Below, piece after piece: positions 36,894 through 49,100 of a stretch of DNA of 64,000 nt (positions are counted from its first letter, which is position 1; each line of letters starts with the position of its first letter). The notes beneath the pieces are model-generated. The model was not told the origin of the DNA and ran no database searches. It worked only from the letters and a program-made list of their open reading frames with translations. The position numbers were made by a program, and so were the translations under genes. Source of the DNA: Homarus americanus (Eukaryota > Arthropoda > Malacostraca > Decapoda > Nephropidae); the NCBI RefSeq assembly GCF_018991925.1, contig NW_024753828.1, positions 6,601,286 to 6,665,285 of the forward strand, written 5' to 3'.

Positions 36894-37649
36894 CAGTGGT
36901 CCCTCGGTTAACGAGCACAATCCATACCAGCAGGTTGCTCGTTAACCGAAAAACTTGTTAACCGAAACCATTGTTTCAATGGGTTTTTGGGTAATTGATT
37001 CTAGCTCACCGAAAATTTCCTAAATTCAACAAAAAAGGTAGAAAATTACACTTACTTTGAGGTGTGTATGTAGAAGGCTCCTGGATGATGATGATGATGA
37101 TGGGAATTAGAATGGGGGTGGAGGAGAAGGAAGAAGAGAAGGCATTGGGGTGGAAGAGAAGTCACCCCATGGCACCATTTCACCCATAAAATTTTAGTTC
37201 TCTTGGTGTATTTCAAGATTATTTTCTTTAAATCAACACTGCACTGCATTATATATTGTCAATATATAAAATATATTTCAAAATGACCAATAATTTGCTG
37301 GGAAACACAGAAAAAAAGCGTTTAGTTGAAGAGAGTCTCAAGCAAGATGTTACCTCCACTGAAAACAGAGAGAGACTAACGCCTGTCTGGTGTGTTAAGA
37401 GGCTGGATGGCACGCCAGAAACTAGTTTTGACAAATGAAGCATGCTTTATTTGCTAATGAATAAACTATCAAAATGTACCTGTTCATCTCTTCTCTTATT
37501 TTTTCTTTTAATATTTTTTATATTTAATATTTTTTTTTTACTTATTTTATTTTTCAATTATGTTAATAGTTGTTAAAATGACTAAAAAATTTAATATTAA
37601 ACTTTTAAAATTATTGAATAGTATAAACTTCTTGATATTTACTAAAATA
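36894..37649 (+). mobile_element. pogo/Tigger-like non-autonomous element, copy 2
   Basis: Starts with the terminal repeat CAGTGGTCCCTCGGTTAACG after a TA dinucleotide and parallels copy 1 to about 37430. It has an extra A/T-rich block (37430-37550) and then continues in parallel to 37648, where another pogo-type element has inserted at TA. In copy 1 the same sequence continues uninterrupted past 35075. Confidence 0.65.
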
Positions 37650-38531
37650 CAGTAAAAGTCCAAAAATCCGGATGCCAGGAATCCGGACCACCCGAGAATC
37701 CGGACTTTTCGAAAACCCAAACTTTTTAAATTTAGCGGGCTTTTGTAGGTTATGTGAATGAATGGAGTTCCTTTATAAAATTAATTTACATAATTCTAAT
37801 AATAAAAGTAATTGTAAATTATAGGTAGCTAATTTTGTTAGTTTTGTAATTAGCTTGAACTGAAATGTAAAATTTGAGGCACTATAAATCTTTTGTGTGT
37901 ATGTGTGCATGAGTGAATGCCACAGCTACACAGCGACAACAAACGACCACACAATCGCCACTTTAAAACAAGCAATCAAACTGTGACAACGTATGTAATT
38001 TTAAGTCCTACTCTTTCCATGTACAGAGTACAAGCCCATAATAATGGCCCCTAAAGTAGATAAACTTCGTTGTGTGAAGAGAAAGAAGAACACATTGGAA
38101 TTGAGTGACAAACTTGAAATAATTAAGAAACTAGAATGTAATGTAAGCAATGCTGTTCTAATGGAAACATACAACATTGGAAAGTCTACAATTTATGATA
38201 TAAAAAAGGCAAAGAATAAAATTCTAGAATTCACAGCTTATTCTGAGCCTTACATTAAAATTGCTGAAAGAAAAAGTTTACATTGGCCCAAATTAGAAAA
38301 TCTTGATAAGTGTTGCACGAATGGTTTTTGTTAAAACGATCAGAAGGTATGGCAATTTCTGGGTCGATGCTTATTGCCAAAGCAAAGTCTTTTAAGGAGC
38401 AAATGAACATTGAATCAGAGTGCGCATTTAGTGATGGATGGCTTAGGAATTTCAAGACTCGTCATGGTATTAGACAGTTTGTTTACATTTTTGTCTAGTG
38501 TTGACTTTATTTTTCTTTAAAACTGCTCGTT
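37650..38531 (+). mobile_element. pogo/Tigger element with partial transposase, inserted in copy 2
   Basis: Begins with CAGTAAAAGTCCAAAAATCC directly after a TA, followed by repeated aatccgga motifs typical of Tigger-type ends. A transposase N-terminus follows at 38044-38498. The catalytic DDE region and the right terminus are absent; past 38531 the sequence repeats the block found at 37428-37545, suggesting rearrangement. Confidence 0.7.
38044..38498 (+). pseudogene. Tigger/pogo transposase N-terminus (CENP-B-like DNA-binding region)
   Basis: The ATG at 38044 opens MAPKVDKLRCVKRKKNTLEL and then KLEIIKKLE...YNIGKSTIYDIKKAKNKIL, the first helix-turn-helix of CENP-B/Tigger proteins. A frameshift near 38315-38330 leads to WFLLKRSEGMAISGSML and CAFSDGWLRNFKTRHGI, the second (Tc5/CENP-B) DNA-binding domain. 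It stops after about 150 residues in total, before any catalytic residue, against more than 400 for a full transposase. It would bind the terminal repeats in an intact element. Confidence 0.75.
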
Positions 38532-38990
38532 TTGACAAATGAAGCATGCTTTATTTGCTAATGAATAAACTATCAAAATGTACCTATTCATCTCTTCTCT
38601 TATTTTTTCTTTTAATATTTTTTATATTTAATATTTTTTTTTTACTTATTTTTTTTTTAATTTATTTTTTTAATTATTTTTTTTTAATAATTTTCGTAAT
38701 TATTTTTTTATATTTTTTATATTTTTTAATATTTTTTTTAATATTTTTTAATTTTTTTTTATTATTCTTTTAATTAATTTATTAATATTTTTTTATTTGT
38801 TTTATTATTATTTTTTTATTTTTTTTATTATTTTTTATTCTATTTTTATTTATATTTGCTTTAATAATATTTATTTTTAAATTTTATTATTTTTTTTAAT
38901 TAATTTTAACATTTTTTATTTTTTTTAATGATTTTTTTAATGTTTTTTTTTAAATTTATTTTTTAAATATTTTTTTTAATAATCATCACT
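38532..38990. repeat. Duplicated block and T-rich low-complexity DNA
   Basis: 38532-38645 repeats 37428-37545 almost exactly (acaaatgaagcatgctttat onward). The remainder is T/A homopolymer-rich. Open frames here (Leu/Phe/Ile-rich) are compositional. Confidence 0.7.
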
Positions 38991-39014
38991 ACAAATCGGT
39001 AAAGTAGTTTCCGA
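38984..39014. repeat. Isolated satellite unit with dyad-insert relative
   Basis: aatcatcactaca followed by atcggtaaagtagt and ttccgag. This is the junction seen inside the 31-34 kb satellite, here alone about 4.7 kb beyond the array's end. Confidence 0.8.
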
Positions 39015-39071
39015 GATTCTCATGTGGACACAAACAAAAACCCACACACAAACAAACATACTTCTTTGTTT

Positions 39072-41005
<1,934 letters not shown>

Positions 41006-41265
41006 TGCAGCTACTGGAGACGTTAATCCATCCCTTTGTATCGGCGGCAAGTTAATCCTTGTCGTGTCTGACCTAACACCTGACCCACATCATCACGCCC
41101 CCCCCCGCCACACACACAACCTGTAACCTGTTGAGGATTAAGGAAACAACTTCAAACAAGTACGCCAGTGAGCTCATGTGGTGTGGGTCAGGTGTTAGGT
41201 CAGACACGACGAGGATTAACTTGCCGCCGATACAAAGGGAAGGATTAACGTCTCCAGTAGCTGCA
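41006..41265. repeat. Inverted repeat, 84-bp arms, 92-bp spacer
   Basis: 41006-41089 and 41182-41265 are reverse complements with only two mismatches that I can see (aaggatt/gaggatt and ggatgg/ggaagg). Arm ends read tgcagctactgg and ccagtagctgca. The spacer is C-rich (a run of C, then ccgccacacacacaac). A transcript could form a long hairpin. No transposase or TA/other target site identifies it as a known MITE. Confidence 0.85.
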
Positions 41266-41523
41266 AAACCATGCAGTCTCGGGTCATATCAGTTCATGTA
41301 CAGCCGACCAATCCACCAGTTACAAGCAATTCACTTCAGTTCTGCACAAGTCTCCATCGTGACAAGACGAGGGGAGGCTAGACGACACATCGATTTTTAC
41401 GTGGAATATAACTCTTGGTGTTTTTCTTTTATGATATTAATATTTAATTTTTATCATAGCATTTATAATATCGTTTTGCTTTTTGTTAACTGTATAGGTA
41501 TATATAATATACACAAAAATTTA

Positions 41524-41526
<3 letters not shown>

Positions 41527-41606
<80 letters not shown>
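41527..41606. repeat. (TA)n microsatellite
   Basis: About 80 bp of ta directly before the second Penelope-like fragment. Confidence 0.95.
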
Positions 41607-41609
<3 letters not shown>

Positions 41610-42730
41610 CCCAAGTATCACATTCAAAATTGAAAGAGAAATAAATGGATCCCTTCCATTCCTTGATATGCTTATCATGAGAAATGGCCAAAACTATAAA
41701 TTTAAGGTATATAGAAGGCCCACACAGGTAGACAGTTTCATTCACTATTTATCGAATCACCTTGAGTCTACCAAAATGTCAGTTTTTTCTACTATGTTCT
41801 TAAGATGTCTGCGTATTTGTGACTCTGAATTTATTGACGATGAATTGGAACACATTCGTTCCATTGCACAGAAACTCGGGTACCCTTCTGTGTTTGTTGA
41901 TCGTTGTTTTAAAAGGGCTAAAAAATCCTTTCATTCCTCTCAAACCAGACATGTTCCTACACTTAAGAATATTTTGACTCTGCCCTATCGTAATGAATTT
42001 GTCCCGTTAGTTCGGTCTCTCAAGCTTATAAATATTAATGTTGTTTTCAAGTATGACTCAACCATTACCAATATGTTAATAAGGAATAGCCCAAGTTTAA
42101 ATGTAAATGGAAGTGCTTATTGTATTCCATGTAGCAAATGTAATTGTAATTATGTAGGACAAACATGAAAAACACCGCAGCTTAGAATCAAACAACATAA
42201 GTATAATATCAGAACTGCATCTGAAAGCAGGGCCTTGTTCGTTCATGTTAGGAATAATAATCACCCCATTGCTTGAGAAAAAGCTTAGAAGTATTTAAAT
42301 CATCTTGTGTCACAGAAAGACTTCTGGTTGAAGCTAGTTTGATTAAGGAATTAAAATCAATAAACTTAAGTGATGGTCAGTTCAAAACTGATAATATGTT
42401 ACATAAATTTATTTGTCAGTGGCCCAAGGTTTAAAATGCTTTGAAAACCTTTGATCTAGATGTATGATAGTTATTTTGTGGGTCCCTTATTTTTGACCTG
42501 ACCTGACTAGTCACGTCAACCCCCTTCTCTTAAGCTCCTCTACGTGTGTGTTGGTGTGGGGATTAGTGGATGACATCATTATGACCTGACCTCATGTTTT
42601 TAAGGTCACCCTGTATATTTAAGCCTCTCTCTGTCCATGTAGTCCAGTTGCCTCTGAAGATGTCTTGAATAAAGACGAAAGCTAAGGTGCTCCGTTGTTT
42701 CCATTTTCCCGTGTGATTTTATCAAGATTT
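41607..42730 (+). mobile_element. Penelope-like element, RT C-terminus and GIY-YIG nuclease, decayed
   Basis: From about 41614 the frame reads GSLPFLDMLIMRNG, FKVYRRPTQVDSFIHYLSNH, RICDSEFIDDELEHI and LGYPSVFVDRCF, the RT thumb of Penelope-like elements, then CIPCSKCNCNYVGQT at the start of the GIY-YIG domain, where TGA (42166-42168) stops it. Beyond it, in two further frames, come IKQHKYNIRTASESRALF and LLVEASLIKELKSINLSDG with the catalytic-type Glu. The frame upstream of the TA tract is unrelated. The 3' tail to 42730 carries a hammerhead-like core at 42654-42692. Confidence 0.8.
42654..42692 (+). ncRNA. Hammerhead-ribozyme-like core in a Penelope-like tail (tentative)
   Basis: CTGAAGA fits CUGANGA, then a possible stem II (GTCT pairing AGAC), GAAA, a two-pair stem III (GC...GC) closed by A-U, and C at the cleavage position. 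Penelope-like elements are known to carry minimal hammerheads. I could not pair a good stem I, so this copy may be decayed or the match fortuitous. Confidence 0.25.
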
Positions 42731-42763
42731 ATCTTATCCACGTTTTCATTGTGGATTTACATG

Positions 42764-42896
<133 letters not shown>

Positions 42897-42994
42897 GATG
42901 ACTAAGCCAGCCATAAGTAGTCTAGCTACCCCACTTACGTTATGTCTGAGAGTTGCATCACCTTCAGTTGTCTCTTTTTTTTTTTAATTTACAG

Positions 42995-43194
42995 AAGAAA
43001 TTGCCATGCAGATGGAGAACTCAGGAGCCTCGGCTGTTGTGACAGACCCACAGTTACTACCCAAAGTAAAAGAGGCGTGTCAGATATACAAAGGTGTACG
43101 ATACATAATAGTTAATGGACCAGCACAGGAAGGACAGCTGTCACTACAACACCTTCTCAAAGATGATGGCAAAGCTTTCCCACATAACATCCCG
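42995..43194 (+). CDS. Synthetase exon 1 (first visible)
   Basis: 200 bp after a pyrimidine tract and acag, before gtgagt. Enters with two bases of a split codon, ends in phase 0. Encodes [18 protein letters not shown] through AFPHNIP, the segment of 4CL-type enzymes that usually follows the NPxYT block, so at least one earlier exon must exist. Confidence 0.85.
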
Positions 43195-46100
43195 GTGAGT
43201 GTCATCTTACCTTGAAACTTTATGTTAAATTTACATAATGAACTATTACTCTATCAACTGTCATTTTATGTTTAGTGCTTCAGCTTATTTCAGCTGATGA
43301 TTTAACACCCTAATTTATGCTGGTCGAGGGGGGTAAAGCATCTACTGAGAATGAAATGAGGCCAGATCCACAAACAAGTTCACAGCCACTACCAGAGCCG
43401 GGTTAAGGGTTTTGTAGGCCCTGGGCACTCTTTTATGGTAGGCCCCTAAATTTTCTGATACACTATTAGGTGACTTATTTTAACCTCACGAGCTTCAAAC
43501 AACAGACAAAATTTCAAGAGATGGTTTGCAAAAAATAAAAAATAAAATAAAAAAATGAGCAAGACAGAAGGATGTACATTAGGTCCAGGAACCAAATCAA
43601 GTCCGAGTGCAGAAGGGATGAGTGAGTTCCAGAGGCAGATTGTAAACGAGGCCATGTCAGCCCCTCAGGCTTTTTACCACTATGAAAAATCTAAATTAAA
43701 GATTTGATCTTACTCAGGCTCAGACCAGTACAAGGCAGAGGTGTTAAATAAATTAATTTTCTCTTTGTTCACAAGAGAGAATGCAAAAACCTCCCTGCAT
43801 GTGAAGAAAAATAGTTTGACACAGCACTAACATACACTCAGCTGGCAGAGGGGTGTATTAGAACCAAATTGCCAAATCTCAATTTGACCCTTATATTACA
43901 CATCCCAAAGAGCTCACAGAGCCCCTTGAAAAGCAGCTCAATTTGTTCTGCAGATACTTGGATAGGCTAAAGGTCCCTAGCAGCTGGAAAATGTCGTATG
44001 TGACCTATATCTAAACAGGGTGATAGCTACTGGCCGGTGAGTTTGACCAACAAAGTCTGTAAAGTACGAGATATCATCATATGAGATGCTGCGATGGAAC
44101 ATCTACTATGAAACAACTCTGTAAAGGACTGCCAGCATGGTTTTATAGCCAGGTGCTCCTGCTTGACACAATTATTTTGTGTGTTGGATGTGTGTCGCAG
44201 ATGTTTTGCTACTCCAACCTAACCTAACCTAACCTAGGTAGTATTAGGGACCTTAATAATAATAATCAGGTGAAATAAACTATGGGCTAATCTTCAGATG
44301 ATCCAGTATTCCCATTGGCTATTTTCACCTACAGATTGACCCACTGGAGGACCTAATAGTGCTACCATACTCCTCTGGCACCACAGGACACCCCAAAGGC
44401 GTTATGCTGACACATAATAACCTTGTAGCTAACCTCCAGCAAATTTTACACAAAGGATTCAGTAATATTAGGTGTCAGTCAGGTGAGTCGGTCTGTATTG
44501 AATTTTTATTTGAACTAATGTGATTGTCTCTGTACTTTGATTATGGAAGCATAGGTAGTGGTGGTGTGTGATGCTGGGTGGTGATGGTGATATGTGATAC
44601 TGGATGGTGGTGGTGGTGTGTGATACTGGGGTGGTGGTGGTGAGGTGTAGTGATGGTGGTGGTGGGGATGAGTGATGTCGGGGTGGTGGTGGTGGTGATG
44701 ATGTGTGATGCTGGGTGGTGATGATGTGTGATGCTGGGTGGTGATGCTGGGGTGGTGAGGTGTGGTGATGGTGATGTGTGATGAAGTAGTGGGCCCCAGA
44801 AGGAAGGCACATAGGCCCACTTGTATGTGGACACGTCCTGGCACCTACAACCACTGCCCCGCTGCCTTGCGGATTAACCTTGGCAAGTATAAGGCTACGG
44901 GAGTAAACCCCGAACGAAAAATCTGCAGTGGAGCCCCGCATCAGGCAGACATGCTTACAGAGCTCCAACAAGACCCCAGCGGCAGTATAGAAGGAAGAGG
45001 TGACCACCATGGAACGACTACACCGGCGGATGAAGGCAATGCATGATAGACAGGCTACTAAAGCGAAACCCAACAAACTGGGCTATCGGCAGTCCATTGT
45101 AACTTTCTCTCTCCCCAGTTGTTGCAACTCTTGCACCACTGGATCAGCAAAAGGGAGAGCTAACATGTGTGGTTGCAGCCTGCGCTCCTGCCTCACCACA
45201 TAAGTCAACTCACGTGCAACCATCATCCAGTTCATCATACTTTTCATCATAATCAAAACCCCTATTCCCCCAAAAGTCATTTGGCTATGGACCAGTAGCT
45301 TGGGTGTTTGCTCCCCTCTGTAATGTGTCGGGTCTTTAACATGTTGGAACATAAAATTATCTCTCAGAGTTTCTACAAAAAGATTAGCAGGGTTATTCAC
45401 GTTATTTGGCGTGAACTCATTTCTCCAGTCGATGTCGCCATAGTTAAAGTCCCCCATGATAAGGAGGTGGCTAGGGTTGAGCATCGTTGCATTGTCTATT
45501 ACGGCTCGCAAGTTCCTTTGGTTTAGTAAGCTACCGTTTGGGGATCTCTAGATACACCCGACAATAGGTAAGTCCCCTCCTTTTATTTCAATTTTACATC
45601 CCTTGGATTCTTCAAAAACATCCTCTCCCTGTACCCTCGCCTGGCTGGCTCCAAGGTCTTGTCTAGCATAGATAACCATACCCCTCTTGCAAGTTTCTTG
45701 AGAAAGGTTCGTAAATGAGTCATATCCGCCAATACTGAATCCACATTCCTCTGGGTCGATTCTCCTGTTCTTGTATAACAGTTCTACAACTCCCACAATA
45801 TCAGGTTGGTGTACCTTCAGTAGTGTTTCAAACTCCTCTCTCTTATCAAGGAACGTGTCAGTATTAGTGTACGTACATGACTTTCAAGCAGGAATTTGTT
45901 CTCGGTAACGTCTCTGATAGGTTTTTATGAATAGCACTATAAAAGTAGCTAGATTTTTAATGTTACTAATACTACTGTAATATTTTCACTGGGTGTTTAT
46001 TGACAAAGGAATTTACTGTTGCATGGATATATACAGTCGCCCGTGCGTGTATGCTCATGTGTGTGTGTGTGATACTTTTTTCTTACCAAGCTTGCACCTA

Positions 46101-49100
46101 GTTCTCATGACCCAACTTCATTCGGGTGGTTTATATATATAGAGAGAGAGAAAATTTTGTTTTTAAATATTTATGTCTGACTCTTGAAAAGCTTCAATTT
46201 ATCATAAGAATGTTGTGTGCAAAGTTTCATTAAAATATATTAATATTTAAAGGCTGCACAATGACTTGGAGTGTTCACCCCTGTAACACTGCTGTGAGTC
46301 ATCACCTAACAGTCCCAGTCCCCCCCCCCACACAAATGTGGGTATTGTTTGTTTAAAACAGAGGTATCACGGTGATCCGCTGGTCATTGATGCCCAGTTA
46401 ACAATCTCTTGGGGCTTTAGAAAATTGTCTTCTGTAGTCAGTAACGACTTGTAACAGATATTGCAGCTGCTCTTCATTCTTTGTTATATGGCTGGAGTAT
46501 TAGGGTGTCATACGGAGGCGAATTTTTTTTTTTGAGTTTGAAAAATCGGCCCATGGTATTAATGATGTAGTTCTATGTGCAGAATCATGTGATATCTTCA
46601 GATTTGAAAAGTTTTTATTTTTTGCTAGGTAAATTTTAACTTGAAATCTTATGAAAATTCAGTATTCCCACCCTTTTACCAACACCACTAAATAGCTTAT
46701 TTAAAGTAAGTAAATGTATCAGGTTAATTTATTAGGATGAAAATGATCCAGAATAGTGAAACGAATGATCTTGACACATTTATTAAATTTAATATTCCTT
46801 TAGAAAACAAAATCATCAAATACAAAAACCGGTTTTACTACTACAACCCGGTGTTGCTGCACACCATAGAGAACATGTCTTTCTTGCTTCTGTTTCTACT
46901 CATCACCTCCCTGCTGACCACCTGAGCTCGGATGTAGCCTTCCCTCCTCTCCTGGCTGTACACGTGACTGCTGGCCTCGCTCACTTGCTGTACACAACGC
47001 TCTATACTCTGGGTGTGCGAGGGCCAGGCAGGGACATGCATGGGGTTGTCCAGGAAAGCTCTGACTTGAACATTGGTGAGGCTGCAGGTAAGAGGGGGCT
47101 CACTGCCAGCCTGGATGTTATCCAGATCTATGAGATCAGTGAGGGTCTTGGCACCTAGATTGACTTCAGGAGTCTTCCTGACCCTGAAGGAATCGTCACC
47201 AACTGATTCGTCATGCCCAGATCCTCTCATAAGTCTCATATCCAAGATCTTTTTGACTGCCACTCTTCTCTCCTCCTCATCCTTACTGCAGAGCATTGTC
47301 TGCAGAACTGCCTCGGGATGAGCATACCAGGAAGATCTCCTCACAGTCTGCTCCACAATCTGAACAACCTTCCTTGGCTGACTCCTCAGGAGCTCAAGCT
47401 AGAAGAGAACATGCCTCGGACCTTCGGAGAACGATGACTTGACCTTGGTGTTGAACCAATTTGGCAAGTAGACACTCACGATGAATTGGACAATAAGTCT
47501 CAGGTTGTGAAGCTGGTTCCCTTTCAGTTTATGATGAGCGACCCAAATTCTGCAGAACCTGAGAGCCGTTGTGAGCTACCTAGAATGTGAGACTGGACCT
47601 ATCTGCAGGTAAGCAAGTCTATCAGGCATGACCCCAGTTTTGATGGCACTGCAAATCATGTAACCATAGTACTGGTCAGTACTCAGGTCGTCAATGACAG
47701 TATGTGCAAGCTCAACGAGTGGAGGGCCAACTGTGATTTTTTCAAAGCTCGGATTTATTTCTAACTCAGTGGCAGAGTCCAGCATCTTGCCAAGAGGACC
47801 AGACCATCTGTTGTTTGAAAGAGTCTTGCCATCCAGCTCCTGGATCAGATGTCTGAGTGGCAACTCGTTGGTGTGGAGGTCACAAACAATCCAGACCAGC
47901 TTCCTCCCAATCTTCCGCTCTATCCACTGTATGACCCCCCTTGCCACCCTGTGTTCGTGTTGGTGCTGTCCCCTCCAATGGCCTGCAGGGTCTGGTCTAC
48001 GTTCCTCTCTCTGAGCCAGTTCACAATGTTATCTGCCGCTATCTCAGCTGGTTTCCTGATTTCATCTTTCTCTGGAGTGAAATGCCACAAATACTTCCCT
48101 CCTGGTTCACTGCAGCAGGAGTAGTGTTCCTCCTTCACCATGGCAGGGAACAACTTGTCAGAATCTCCAACTTTCATGAACACTTTAGTGTCATCCCTTC
48201 TCCCATCAAAGAACAAACAATTGATTCCATTTTCTCTTATCCCCTTATCAAACTCCTCTTCTAGGTTACTGACAAGTTTCTCCTGAGCTCTCCTTACTTT
48301 GTTATGATCTATCACCAGGTGAACATCATCAGGTGTTATCAAACCACCGTCAACCCAGGCAGCTGTTGCTATCTCTGCAGTTTCTCTGAGACCAGTGTGG
48401 TGTCGCATGCTGGCCAGAGCTATGCTCGGGATATCTTTCCTATTTCGAATCTTATGCCTGGAAGGTTTGGGATCATTATTTTCTGGGTTAGGGACAAAGT
48501 CACCATTCTCCTGGTCAGCACTCGGATCAGCCATGGGGAAGTCATTAAACTCTGAATCAGCTTGACTCCAATCATCGGCCTTTTTTACCTCACCCTGGGC
48601 CTTCTCAAGTCTCTTTTCCTCGGCAACTCTTCTCCTCTTCTGTCTCTCTGTGGCAGCCTCCTGTCTCTTGGACTCCGGAATATCTTGGCTAGAAATCATG
48701 AGAGCCCCTATACTGCCAGTCTTCTCTCTCTGTGCTTTGACAAATGCCAGTTCGATCACAGGAATCTTCAGTTCACGCTTGCAAATACAGGAGATGTGGG
48801 CCTCGGATTTACAGTCACGATCGCATCCAAACTCAGGACAGAGAACAATTGGGCACTTGCAAGTAATTATGTCAAATAACTGGTCCAGTTGCTTGGCAAA
48901 GCTGTCCTTAACTGCAAGTTTTCCTCTCCCAAGAGAGATATCTCTTGCCTTTTCCCAACTGGCTAGCAGTCTCTCACTAATCTTCTTCTGACTTGTTATG
49001 ACTGGAGGCTTGAACTGAGCGTTAGCCAGAGTGTACTGTGCCAAGACAGCTTTGGTCATATCACTGGCAATGTCTTTGTTTGTGTAAGCTCTTTGGTTCT

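Noticed and set aside
41131..41606. N-terminal part of a 345-codon frame leading into the Penelope-like RT
   Set aside because: It reads through an inverted repeat and a TA tract and has no domain; only the part after about 41614 matches the element.
47694..48991. Several plus-strand frames of 80-113 codons opposite the 46.5-49.5 kb transposase
   Set aside because: They are antisense shadows of the minus-strand protein, whose motifs are recognisable.
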